In this document: piece after piece, positions 31,347 through 39,157 of the stretch
Numbering within the stretch: position 1 is the stretch's first letter
Layout of the letters: the number at the start of each line of letters is the position of its first letter
From: Methylobacterium terricola
Lineage (GTDB): Bacteria > Pseudomonadota > Alphaproteobacteria > Rhizobiales > Beijerinckiaceae
NCBI RefSeq assembly: GCF_006151805.1
Contig: NZ_VDDA01000006.1
Coordinates: 186,001 to 250,000, forward strand
Reading direction: 5' to 3'
DNA: 64,000 bases
The notes under the pieces: model-generated
What the model was told of the DNA's origin: nothing
The model's input: only the letters and a program-made list of their open reading frames with translations
Databases searched by the model: none
Position numbers and translations under genes: made by a program

Positions 31347-31988
31347 TTACTGAAGGAACGGGTTCGACAGCCGCTCCTGGCCGATCGTGCCGGTCGGGCC
31401 GTGGCCGGGGATGAAGGCGACGTCGTCGCCGAGCGGCAGCAGCTTCTCCTTGATCGAGGCGATCAGCGCGGCGTGGTCGCCCCCCGGCAGGTCGGTGCGG
31501 CCGACCGAGCCGCGGAACAGCACGTCGCCGACCTGGGCGAAGCGCACATCCCGGCTCACCAGCACGACGCTGCCCGGCGAATGGCCGGGGCAGTGCAGCA
31601 CGTCGAAGGTGAGGTCGCCCACCGTGACGGTGTCGCCCTCGTCGAGCCAGCGGTCGGGGGTGATCACCTTGGCGCCGTCGATGCCGTAGGCCGACCCGGT
31701 CTCGGGCAGGCGGTCGAGGAGCGGCTTGTCGGCTTGGTGCGGCCCCTCGACCGGCACCTTGAGCGCGTCGCGCAGGTCGGCGGCGCCGCCGGCATGGTCG
31801 ATATGGCCGTGGGTGAGCAGGATCTTCTCGACCGTGACCCCGGCCTTGGCGATCGCCGCCTGGATCCGGTCGAGGTCGCCGCCCGGATCGATCACCGCCG
31901 CGCGCTTCGTCGCCTCGCACCACAGGAGGGTGCAGTTCTGCTGGAACGGCGTCACCGGGATGATCGCGGCGCGGGGCGTGCTCGGCAT
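31347..31988 (-). CDS. MBL-fold metallo-hydrolase (glyoxalase II-like, YcbL type)
   Basis: A 213-residue metallo-beta-lactamase-fold hydrolase. Metal motif LLTHGHIDHAGG (THxHxDH) near residue 59, FDVLHCPGHSPGSV, QVGDVLFRGSVGRTDLPGGD and IPGHGPTG follow the YcbL/GloB-like pattern with two zinc ions. Such enzymes hydrolyse thioesters such as S-lactoylglutathione or related compounds. The ATG at 31988 is chosen because MPSTPRAAIIPVTPFQQNC is the conserved start; an upstream ATG at 32048 would add 20 residues without homology. Confidence 0.9.
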   Translation of the reverse strand: MPSTPRAAIIPVTPFQQNCTLLWCEATKRAAVIDPGGDLDRIQAAIAKAGVTVEKILLTHGHIDHAGGAADLRDALKVPVEGPHQADKPLLDRLPETGSAYGIDGAKVITPDRWLDEGDTVTVGDLTFDVLHCPGHSPGSVVLVSRDVRFAQVGDVLFRGSVGRTDLPGGDHAALIASIKEKLLPLGDDVAFIPGHGPTGTIGQERLSNPFLQ

Positions 31989-32237
31989 GGTCGGCCTTGG
32001 GTGTGAGACGATGGCTTGCTTGTAGCGTGGATGCGGCCGGTGCGGCACCCCGGGGCGGATCTCGCCGGATGGGCCGGCGGACGCGGCCCTCGGCGACCTC
32101 TGCTGCCCGATGCGAGGCGACGATGGAGCCGAGCGGACTTGCGTTGGCGGGCCGACGCGTCGTCCACTAAGGCTCGTGTTTCGTCGCCGATTGTCATCAC
32201 AGAACCGGCAGCCCCTCTTGCGGAGACCTGCTCAGCC

Positions 32238-32594
32238 ATGGCCGTGAGGCGGATCACGACAAACATCCCGGCGACGCGGCTCGATGCGGCCCGGGCCTTC
32301 TACGGCGAGGTTCTCGGCCTCGATCTGGTCATGGATCACGGCTGGATCCTGACGTTCGCGGCCTCGGGCGCGTCGGCGACGCCGCAGATCAGCGTGGCTT
32401 GCGAGGGCGGATCGGGGACGCCCGTCCCCGACCTCTCGGTCGAGGTCGACGACCTGGACGCCGTGCTCCGGCGCGCGACGGCGGCGGGTTACCCGGTCGC
32501 GTACGGTCCCGCGGACGAGCCGTGGGGCGTGCGGCGGTTCTACCTGCGCGACCCGTTCGGGCGGCTCGTCAACATCCTGGTCCATTCCGGCTGA
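32238..32594 (+). CDS. VOC-family (glyoxalase/bleomycin-resistance-like) protein
   Basis: A 118-residue single-domain VOC protein: RITTNIPATRLDAARAFYGE at the start, GLDLVMDHGWILTF, DLSVEVDDLDAVLRRA and the ending WGVRRFYLRDPFGRLVNIL. VOC dimers bind a metal and catalyse isomerisation or ring-opening, or sequester toxins. Substrate unknown. ATG at 32238 is used; the upstream frame is not conserved in type. Confidence 0.88.
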   Translation: MAVRRITTNIPATRLDAARAFYGEVLGLDLVMDHGWILTFAASGASATPQISVACEGGSGTPVPDLSVEVDDLDAVLRRATAAGYPVAYGPADEPWGVRRFYLRDPFGRLVNILVHSG

Positions 32595-32840
32595 TCGTGC
32601 CCGGTTTCGGGGCCCGTCGCGCGATCGTGTGCGGGGCTCCCTTGGCGCCTGGCCCGCGCCCGCGCTACCGTCCGGCGACGGGGCGGATCCCTTCCGCCCG
32701 ATGCGAGTCGTCGAGCTTTGATGCGATTGATCTGTCCGGCGCCCGTGCGGGCCGGACCGGGCACCTGAGGACCGCCGACACCGACGGCCCGTCCGCGGCC
32801 CGGCCTCCCCGTCGCGGGTGCCTCCCCCGGAGGACACGCC

Positions 32841-33632
32841 ATGACGAGTGCATCTCCCCTTGCCCACGGCTTCTCCGCCGCTCACCCCGCGGTGCGGCGG
32901 ATCGGCGTCCAGGATCTCAAGGCCGCCCTGTCGCGCGGCGTCGACGACTTCCTGGCCATGCCGACCCACGTGCTGTTCGTGGTGCTGATCTATCCCATCG
33001 CCGGCGTCATCATCGCGGCGGTGACCTTCGAGCAGGACCTGATCCCGATCCTGTTCCCGCTCGCCGCCGGCTTCGCGCTGCTCGGCCCGTTCGCGGCGCT
33101 CGGCCTCTACGAGATGAGCCGGCGGCGGGAATGGGGCCTGCCGGCGACCCCGGCGGATGCCTATGCCCCCCTGCGCGGCCCCTCGGCCCGGGCGGTGATG
33201 GCGGTCGGCCTGGTGCTGGCGCTGATCTTCCTCGCCTGGCTCTGCGCCGCCATGGGGCTGTACTGGGCGCTCTACGGCGGGGTCACCGAGCCCTCGCTGC
33301 TCGCCTTCCTCGACGATGTGCTGACCACGCCGCGGGGCTGGACCCTGATCGTCGCCGGCAACCTCGTCGGCGCCGCCTTCTCGCTCCTGGCGCTGGCGGT
33401 GAGCGCGGTCTCGATCCCGCTGATCATCGACAAGGACGTGGAGGCCGGCACCGCCATCGAGACCTCGCTGGCGCTGATGCGCGAGAACCCCGCCACGATG
33501 CTCGCCTGGGGCGCCATCGTGGCGGGGATGCTGGTGCTCGGCATGGTGTCGCTGTTCGTCGGCCTCGCGGTGGTGCTGCCGGTGCTCGGCCACGCCACCT
33601 GGCACCTCTACCGCCGGGCGGTGGCGGCGTGA
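32841..33632 (+). CDS. DUF2189 integral membrane protein
   Basis: A 263-residue protein with about six membrane helices. HPAVRRIGVQDLKAALSRGV-type N-terminus, GFALLGPFAALGLYEMSRRR and LIIDKDVEAGTAIETSLALM are typical of DUF2189, a family of predicted inner-membrane proteins common in proteobacteria, often near cytochrome or copper genes. No function is established. Ends 7 bp from the convergent serine hydrolase gene. The 246 bp upstream hold no recognised feature. Confidence 0.85.
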   Translation: MTSASPLAHGFSAAHPAVRRIGVQDLKAALSRGVDDFLAMPTHVLFVVLIYPIAGVIIAAVTFEQDLIPILFPLAAGFALLGPFAALGLYEMSRRREWGLPATPADAYAPLRGPSARAVMAVGLVLALIFLAWLCAAMGLYWALYGGVTEPSLLAFLDDVLTTPRGWTLIVAGNLVGAAFSLLALAVSAVSIPLIIDKDVEAGTAIETSLALMRENPATMLAWGAIVAGMLVLGMVSLFVGLAVVLPVLGHATWHLYRRAVAA

Positions 33633-33639
33633 GGCTCGG

Positions 33640-34860
33640 TCAGTCCGTGATCGCCGCGTAGGTGAGCACCCGCAGCTCGCGCCGGATCGGCCAGGTCGAG
33701 GACGGCATGAGCTGCGTCAGCATGATCACGAACAGGTCCTCGGCGGGGTCGATCCAGAACGCCGTCGAGGCCGCCCCGCCCCACGCCACCTCGCCCGGGG
33801 TGCCGAGGATCTGGGCCTTGGCCGGATCGAGCATCACCGAGAAGCCGAGGCCGAAGCCGATGCCGGCGTAGCTCGATTCCGAAAAACGCGGCTGGCCCAT
33901 CTCGGCGAGGTCGCCGCGCAGGTGGTTGGCGGTCATCAGGTCGACGGTCTTAGTGCCCAGCAACCGCACCCCGTCGAGCGCCCCGCCGCCGAGGATGAAG
34001 CGGCAGAACCGGGCGTAGTCGGCGGCCGTCGAGACGAGGCCGCCGCCGCCCGACGGCACCGTGCGGGGACGGGCGTAGCGGCCGTCCCGGGCATCGTCGA
34101 TGAGCGTCAGCCGGCCGCCCTCGCCGAGGGCGTAGTTCGAGGCGAAGCGGGTGATCTTGTCGGCCGGGACGTGGAAATCGGTGTCGACCATGCCGAGCGG
34201 CCGGATGATCCGCTCGCGCAGGAAGTCGTCGAAGGGCTGGCCGGCGATCACCGCCACGAGGTGGCCGAGCACGTCGGTGGCGATGCTGTAGTTCCACTCC
34301 GCGCCGGGCTGGGCGAGCAGCGGCTGGCGGGCGGCCTTGGCGACCACGTCGGCGAGGGAGGTCTCGGCGGTCTGGAAGTCGACGCCCTCCTCCCGGTACA
34401 TCCGGTCGACCAGCGTGGCGTCCATGAAGCCGTAGGACAGGCCCGAGGTATGGGTGAGGAGATCGCGGAACGTGATGTCGCGCTCCGCCGGCACGGTCTC
34501 GGGGCGCAGGCGGCTGCCGCCGGTGAGCACCCGCATGCCGCGGAATTCCGGCAGGGTGCGGGTGATCGGATCGTCGAGCTGGAACCGGCCCTCCTCGTAC
34601 AGCATCAGGATCGCCACCGAGGTCAGCGGCTTCGTCATCGAGTAGATGCGCACGATGGTGTCGTGCTCCATCGGCAGGCCCCGGGCGAGGTCGCGCAGGC
34701 CCTCCTGGCGGGAGAACACCACTTGGCCGCGCCGGGCCACGGTCACCGACAGGCCCGGCAGCTTGCCGGCCTCGACGTAGCCCCGCATCCACGGGACGAT
34801 TCGGTCCAGCCGCTCCGACGAGAGGCCGACCGCCTCCGGGGTTCCGATCTCAAGCTGCAC
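33640..34860 (-). CDS. Serine hydrolase, class C beta-lactamase family
   Basis: A 406-residue protein of the EstB/AmpC-like family: SxxK motif in IYSMTKPLTSVAIL (nucleophile Ser and base Lys), FRDLLTHTSGLSYGF, the tyrosine motif in EWNYSIATDVLGHL, and a C-terminal glycine-rich block. No signal peptide, so a cytoplasmic esterase or peptidase is more likely than an antibiotic lactamase. A GTG start at 34860 with GGGAG 9 bp upstream is chosen; the frame upstream passes through the tandem repeat at 34917 and is unlikely to be coding. Confidence 0.88.
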   Translation of the reverse strand: MQLEIGTPEAVGLSSERLDRIVPWMRGYVEAGKLPGLSVTVARRGQVVFSRQEGLRDLARGLPMEHDTIVRIYSMTKPLTSVAILMLYEEGRFQLDDPITRTLPEFRGMRVLTGGSRLRPETVPAERDITFRDLLTHTSGLSYGFMDATLVDRMYREEGVDFQTAETSLADVVAKAARQPLLAQPGAEWNYSIATDVLGHLVAVIAGQPFDDFLRERIIRPLGMVDTDFHVPADKITRFASNYALGEGGRLTLIDDARDGRYARPRTVPSGGGGLVSTAADYARFCRFILGGGALDGVRLLGTKTVDLMTANHLRGDLAEMGQPRFSESSYAGIGFGLGFSVMLDPAKAQILGTPGEVAWGGAASTAFWIDPAEDLFVIMLTQLMPSSTWPIRRELRVLTYAAITD

Positions 34861-34916
34861 CGCGCGTCTCCCGCTCCGCGAAGAAGGGCGAACAGGACCG
34901 GCCGCGGCCGTCGGCG

Positions 34917-34994
34917 TCAAGACCTGCCGGGTGCCGCAAGACCTGCCGGGGTGCAAGACCTGCCGGGATGCAAGGCCTGCCGGGATGCAAGCCG
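34917..34994. repeat. Tandem repeat, 17-bp unit, about 4.5 copies
   Basis: The unit GCAAGACCTGCCGGGAT (with G/A changes) is repeated head to tail, with the first copy 2 bp longer (TCAAGACCTGCCGGGTGCC) and a partial last copy. It lies in the divergent promoter region between the serine hydrolase and nitronate monooxygenase genes. A 17-bp period is not a codon multiple, and no spacers are present. Confidence 0.85.
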
Positions 34995-35075
34995 CCCGTT
35001 GACCGCATCCGGGCCCGGTGCGATGCGAGAGCGTAAACGACAGCGCTCGAACGCGATCCCGGGAGCCACGCCGCG

Positions 35076-36026
35076 ATGTCCCTGCCCGACAGTCTCCGCC
35101 ACGCCCTCGCCCTGCCGGTGATCGCCTCGCCGATGTTCATCGTCTCGGGGCCGGAACTGGTCATCGCCCAGTGCGTGAACGGCATCGTCGGCTCGTTCCC
35201 GGCCCTCAACGCGCGGCCCAAGGAAGCCCTCGACGCGTGGCTGACGCAGATCGCGGCGGCGCTGAGCCAGGCGAAGGCTGCCGACCCCGAGCGGATCGTC
35301 GCGCCATATGCCGTCAACCAGATCGTCCACGCCTCGAACGACCGGCTGGAGCACGACCTGACGGTGTGCGGGAAGCACAAGGTCCCGATCATCATCACGT
35401 CGCTGCGGGCGCCGGACGCCGTGGTCTCGGCGGTGCACGGCTGGGGCGGCCTCGTCTTCCACGACGTGACCACCGTGCGTCACGCCGAGAAGGCGCTGGA
35501 GGCCGGCGTCGACGGCCTGATCCTGGTCTGCGCCGGGGCCGGGGGACACGCCGGCACGCTCTCGCCCTTCGCGCTGGTGAGCGAGGTGCGCCGCTTCTAC
35601 GACGGGCCGCTGATCCTGTCCGGCGCCATCACCACCGGCGATGCGATCCTGGCGGCGCAGGCGATGGGCGCCGACCTCGCCTATATGGGGACCCGCTTCA
35701 TCGCCACGCAGGAGGCCAACGCCGCCCCGGCCTACAAGGAGATGATCGTCGGCACGAAGGCGGCGGACGTGCTCTACACCCCCTACTTCACCGGCGTGCC
35801 GGGCAACTACCTCACGCCCAGCATCACCGCCGCCGGCCTCGACCCCAACGCCCTGCCGGAGGTCGACAAGACCAAGATGAACTTCGGCTCCGGCACCACC
35901 AAGGCCTGGCGCGACATCTGGGGCGCCGGCCAGGGCGTCGGCACCATCGACGACGCGCCGGCCACCGCATTGGTGATCGACCGGCTGAAGGCGGAATACG
36001 CCGCGGCGCGGGCGCGGCTGGGCTGA
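35076..36026 (+). CDS. Nitronate monooxygenase (2-nitropropane dioxygenase family)
   Basis: A 316-residue FMN TIM-barrel enzyme. PVIASPMFIVSGPELVIAQC at the start, GIVGSFPALNARP, FMN-phosphate-binding CAGAGGHAGTLSPFAL, LILSGAITTGDAILAAQAMG and YMGTRFIATQEAN match the NMO family. It oxidises alkyl nitronates or propionate-3-nitronate, detoxifying them. The start MSLPDSLRHALALP at 35076 is conserved in type. Its promoter region includes the 17-bp tandem repeat. Confidence 0.92.
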   Translation: MSLPDSLRHALALPVIASPMFIVSGPELVIAQCVNGIVGSFPALNARPKEALDAWLTQIAAALSQAKAADPERIVAPYAVNQIVHASNDRLEHDLTVCGKHKVPIIITSLRAPDAVVSAVHGWGGLVFHDVTTVRHAEKALEAGVDGLILVCAGAGGHAGTLSPFALVSEVRRFYDGPLILSGAITTGDAILAAQAMGADLAYMGTRFIATQEANAAPAYKEMIVGTKAADVLYTPYFTGVPGNYLTPSITAAGLDPNALPEVDKTKMNFGSGTTKAWRDIWGAGQGVGTIDDAPATALVIDRLKAEYAAARARLG

Positions 36027-36114
36027 CACTCACCCCGCGCCCGCCGCCGGGCCGTCCGGCACGGCTCTCGCATCCGGGCGCGCGTCGTCCCCGCGTAACG
36101 TGAGGCTTTCAGCG

Positions 36115-37353
36115 ATGACCACCAACCTCTCCGTGAACGGCAACCGGCTCTGGGACACCCTGATGGTGTCGGCGGGCATCGGCACCGGGCCCCGGGGCGG
36201 CCTGCGACGCCTGACCCTGACCGAGCCCGACCGGGTGGTGCGCGACCAGCTTAAAAGCTGGGCCGCGGAAGGAGGTTATCCTCTCACGGTCGACGGGCTC
36301 GGCAACATGGTGCTGCGGCGCGAAGGCACCGAGCCCGGCCTGCCGCCGGTGGTGATCGGCAGCCACCTCGACACGCAATGGGCCGGCGGGCGCTTCGACG
36401 GCATCCTCGGCGTGCTCGCCGGGCTCGAGGTGCTGCGCACCCTCGACGACCTCGGAATCAGCACGCGGCGGGCCATCGAGGTGGTGAACTGGACCAACGA
36501 GGAGGGCGCGCGGTTCTCGCCGCCGATGCTGTGCTCGCTCGCCTGGTCCGGCCAGGCGACGCCGGACTGGGTCGAGAACCGGCGCGACCGCGACGGGATC
36601 CGCTTCGGCGACGCCCTGGACGGCATCGGCTATCGCGGGCCCGAGCCGGTCGGCGGGCGCACCATCGACGCCTATTTCGAGCTCCACATCGAGCAGGGCC
36701 CGGCCCTCGACGCGGCCGGCGTGCCGGTCGGCATCGTGACCGGCGGCTATCCGAGCTGCGGCATGCGCATCGCCGTCGAGGGCGCCACCGCCCATACCGG
36801 CCCGACCCCGATGGCCGAGCGCCACAACGCGCTGGTCGGGGCCGCCATGGTGGCGGTGGCGGTCAACGACATCGGCTGGGCCCATGCCGACACCGACGCC
36901 AAGGCGACCGCCGCCCGCCTCGACCTGGTGCCGAACCTCCCCGGCACCCTGTCGGAATATGCCGAGCTCTTCATCGACATGCGGGCGCCGAAGCTCGAGA
37001 CCCTGGAGACCATGAAGGCGTCCCTGCGCGCCGCCCTGCCCGACTGCGCCGCCCGCTCGCTCACCGAGATCAAGGTCGCCGAGGAATGGGGCTTCGGGGT
37101 CTTCTCGTTCGATGACGGGCTGATCGGCCTGCTGCGCGAGACGGCGGCGCGGCTGGAGATCCCGACCATGGACCTGCGCTCCCAGGCCGGCCACGACGCC
37201 TACCACGTCGCCCGGGTGGCGCCGGCCTGCATGATCTTCACCCCCTGCCGGAACGGCATCACCCACAACGAGGCCGAGGACATTGCCCTGGAGCCGACAA
37301 TGCCGGGCGTGAACCTGCTGCTCCACGCCGCCCTGGCGCGGGCCAACCGGTAG
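36115..37353 (+). CDS. Zn-dependent amidase/carbamoylase (M20 family, hydantoinase/carbamoylase type)
   Basis: A 412-residue M20/M28-like hydrolase. Metal ligands are in GSHLDTQWAGGRFDGILG (His, Asp), NEEGARFSPPM (Glu), YFELHIEQGPALDAAG and the late SQAGHDAYHVA; the dimerisation domain has AHTGPTPMAERHNAL. The family includes N-carbamoyl-amino-acid hydrolases, allantoate amidohydrolase and ureidoglycolate-type enzymes, all acting on C-N bonds of linear ureides. ATG at 36115 follows a GTGAGG ribosome site; a GTG at 36100 is the alternative. No pyrimidine or purine catabolic gene is adjacent, so the substrate stays open. Confidence 0.88.
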   Translation: MTTNLSVNGNRLWDTLMVSAGIGTGPRGGLRRLTLTEPDRVVRDQLKSWAAEGGYPLTVDGLGNMVLRREGTEPGLPPVVIGSHLDTQWAGGRFDGILGVLAGLEVLRTLDDLGISTRRAIEVVNWTNEEGARFSPPMLCSLAWSGQATPDWVENRRDRDGIRFGDALDGIGYRGPEPVGGRTIDAYFELHIEQGPALDAAGVPVGIVTGGYPSCGMRIAVEGATAHTGPTPMAERHNALVGAAMVAVAVNDIGWAHADTDAKATAARLDLVPNLPGTLSEYAELFIDMRAPKLETLETMKASLRAALPDCAARSLTEIKVAEEWGFGVFSFDDGLIGLLRETAARLEIPTMDLRSQAGHDAYHVARVAPACMIFTPCRNGITHNEAEDIALEPTMPGVNLLLHAALARANR

Positions 37354-37392
37354 GCGCGGGCGGCTCGAAAGCCGCCCGACTCCGCTTGCTCA

Positions 37393-37433
37393 ACTTTGCA
37401 ATCCGGCGTACTTTGCATCAGAAAGTTGATGCA
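37393..37433. promoter_or_regulatory. Paired ACTTTGCA boxes upstream of the membrane protein/regulator operon
   Basis: ACTTTGCA occurs at 37393-37400 and 37410-37417, 17 bp apart (start to start), followed by an inverted pair TGCATC (37414-37419) and GATGCA (37428-37433). The same box recurs as a palindrome at the start of the neighbouring uppS gene. Likely operator of the winged-helix regulator encoded at 38061, so the operon is probably autoregulated (inference). Confidence 0.6.
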
Positions 37434-37441
37434 GGTTCCCG

Positions 37442-38068
37442 ATGCGCGACCTCGACAGGGCCGATCTCGACAAGGTGCTGGCCGACATCGTGGCGATCCG
37501 CAGCCAGGTCGCCGCCGGCACCGCGTTCCAGGGCTACGGCCCCACCGCCCTCGGCCTCACCGGTGCCCTGGCGTTCGCCACCGCCGGCTCGCAGGCGCTC
37601 CTCCTCGACGATCCGACGGCGCAGCCCCTCGCCTTCCTCGGCGGCTGGGTCGCCGCGGCGATCGTCTCCGTCGGGGTGATCGGGGCCGAGATGCTGGCGC
37701 GCGGCCGCCGGCACCATTCCGGCCTCGCCGACGCGATGGTCCTCAACGCCGTCGAGGCCTTCCTGCCGGCCGGCGCCGCCGGGGCGCTGCTGCTGCTCGT
37801 CCTGGCGCGCCTCGCCCCGGATTGCCTGTGGCTGCTGCCGGGCCTGTGGCAGATGCTGGTCGGGCTCGGGTTGTTCGCGTCCTTGCGCGCCCTGCCGCGG
37901 CCGGTCGCCCTGGCGGCGGGCTGGTACCTCGTCGCGGGCCTCGGCACCCTCGCGGCCTCGGCCGACGGGCACGCGCTCTCGCCCTGGACCATGGGCCTGC
38001 CCTTCGTGGTCGGCCAGGGCCTCCTCGCCCTCATCCTGCACCTGTCTTCCGGAGGCGACCATGCCTGA
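37442..38068 (+). CDS. Multi-pass membrane protein paired with a winged-helix regulator
   Basis: A 208-residue protein: a soluble N-terminal helix (LDRADLDKVLADIVAIRSQV), then about six membrane helices, including GPTALGLTGALAFATAGSQAL, WVAAAIVSVGVIGAEMLARG and WLLPGLWQMLVGLGLFASL. No known family is recognised with certainty. It overlaps the regulator gene by 8 bp, so the two are translated together; membrane proteins in this position often act as signal sensors or as the target of the regulator. Preceded by two ACTTTGCA boxes. Confidence 0.7.
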   Translation: MRDLDRADLDKVLADIVAIRSQVAAGTAFQGYGPTALGLTGALAFATAGSQALLLDDPTAQPLAFLGGWVAAAIVSVGVIGAEMLARGRRHHSGLADAMVLNAVEAFLPAGAAGALLLLVLARLAPDCLWLLPGLWQMLVGLGLFASLRALPRPVALAAGWYLVAGLGTLAASADGHALSPWTMGLPFVVGQGLLALILHLSSGGDHA

Positions 38069-38423
38069 GGCCCCCTACGCCTATGACGGGCTGGACCGGG
38101 TGCTGCACGAGCGGGCGCGGCTCAGCCTGCTCACCTCGCTCGCCGCCCATCCCAAGCCCCTCGCCTTCGCCGACCTCAAGCAGCTCTGCGGCCTGACCGA
38201 CGGCAACCTGAGCCGCCATCTCGGGGTGCTGGAGGAGGCCGGCCTCGTCGAGATCCGCAAGGGCTACGAGGGCCGCCGCCCGCTCACCACCTGCCGCCTC
38301 ACCCCGGCCGGGCGCCAGCGCTTCGTCGATTACCTCACGGTGCTGGAACGCGTGGTCCGCGACGCCGCCGAGGCGGCGCGGCAAGGTCAGGTCGATGGCG
38401 ACCCCGAGCCCCTCCCCGCCTGA
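38061..38423 (+). CDS. Winged-helix transcriptional regulator (MarR/ArsR-like, HTH_34 type)
   Basis: A 120-residue one-domain DNA-binding protein. [20 protein letters not shown], recognition-helix region [20 protein letters not shown], wing [19 protein letters not shown], then a dimerisation helix [15 protein letters not shown]. The family is the short winged-helix group PF13601. No metal-binding cysteines are evident, so a metal sensor is not suggested. It probably binds the ACTTTGCA boxes at 37393-37417 and the palindrome at 38448-38462, controlling its own operon and the uppS/BchE-like genes. Confidence 0.85.
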   Translation: MPEAPYAYDGLDRVLHERARLSLLTSLAAHPKPLAFADLKQLCGLTDGNLSRHLGVLEEAGLVEIRKGYEGRRPLTTCRLTPAGRQRFVDYLTVLERVVRDAAEAARQGQVDGDPEPLPA

Positions 38424-38446
38424 ACTCCCCCTTTTTTTATCCGGAG

Positions 38447-38462
38447 ACTTTGCAATGCAAAG
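38447..38462. promoter_or_regulatory. CTTTGCA-A-TGCAAAG palindrome across the uppS start codon
   Basis: A perfect 7+1+7 palindrome (38448-38462), preceded by A to complete an ACTTTGCA box, covers the start codon of uppS (ATG at 38455). The ribosome site GGAG (38443-38446) lies just outside. A bound regulator would block transcription, or the RNA hairpin would hinder translation. Shares its half-site with the boxes at 37393 and 37410. Confidence 0.6.
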
Positions 38463-39153
38463 CACTTCAGATCAGAGCGAAAAACTCCATGTCGGCCTCA
38501 TCATGGACGGCAACGGCCGCTGGGCCAATGCCCGCGGCCTGCCCCGCGGCGTCGGCCACGAGGCCGGGGTCGCGACGGTGCGGCGGGTGGCGCGGGCCGC
38601 GCCGGCCGAGGGCATCGGCACGCTGACGCTCTACGCCTTCTCCTCCGACAACTGGCGCCGCCCGCCCACCGAGGTCGCCGGGCTGATGGCGCTGCTGCGC
38701 CTCTACCTGACGCGCGAGGTCGAGCTGTTGCGCCGCGATGGCGTGCGCCTCACGGTGATCGGCCGGCGCGACCGTCTGCCCCCCGGCCTCGCCGAGGCGA
38801 TCACGGCTGCCGAGGCCGCGACCCGGGACGGAACGCGCCTGCACCTGCGCATCGCCCTCGACTACTCGGCCCGCGACGCGATCCTCTCCGCCGCCCGCGC
38901 CGCGGACCCCGGCATCACCCGCGAGGCGTTCGACCGCCTCGTCACCGGCGACGGCGCTCCGCCGGTCGACCTCGTCATCCGCACCAGCGGCGAGCAGCGC
39001 CTCTCCGACTTCCTGCTGTGGGAGAGCGCCTATGCCGAGCTGCACTTCACCCCCTGCCCCTGGCCGGATTTCGGCGAGGCGGAGCTGAGTGCCGCGATGA
39101 CGGCGTTCCGCAGCCGCCAGCGCCGCTTCGGCGGGCTGCCGACGGCGGCGTGA
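38455..39153 (+). CDS. uppS: Polyprenyl diphosphate synthase (cis-prenyltransferase), probable second UppS
   Basis: A 232-residue cis-prenyltransferase adding isopentenyl units to farnesyl diphosphate to make a long lipid carrier. [20 protein letters not shown] has the catalytic Asp; [12 protein letters not shown] and the C-terminal [20 protein letters not shown] with the diphosphate-binding arginines are intact. The housekeeping uppS normally sits with pyrH-frr-cdsA; here it lies in a regulated cassette, so a paralogue with a special role is likely. Four bp separate it from the BchE-like gene, hence co-transcription. ATG at 38455 is set by GGAG 8 bp upstream. Confidence 0.9.
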   Translation: MQSTSDQSEKLHVGLIMDGNGRWANARGLPRGVGHEAGVATVRRVARAAPAEGIGTLTLYAFSSDNWRRPPTEVAGLMALLRLYLTREVELLRRDGVRLTVIGRRDRLPPGLAEAITAAEAATRDGTRLHLRIALDYSARDAILSAARAADPGITREAFDRLVTGDGAPPVDLVIRTSGEQRLSDFLLWESAYAELHFTPCPWPDFGEAELSAAMTAFRSRQRRFGGLPTAA

Positions 39154-39157
39154 ACCG

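Noticed and set aside
34917..34994. CRISPR-like array
   Set aside because: Units are 17 bp and directly adjacent without unique spacers; a tandem minisatellite fits.
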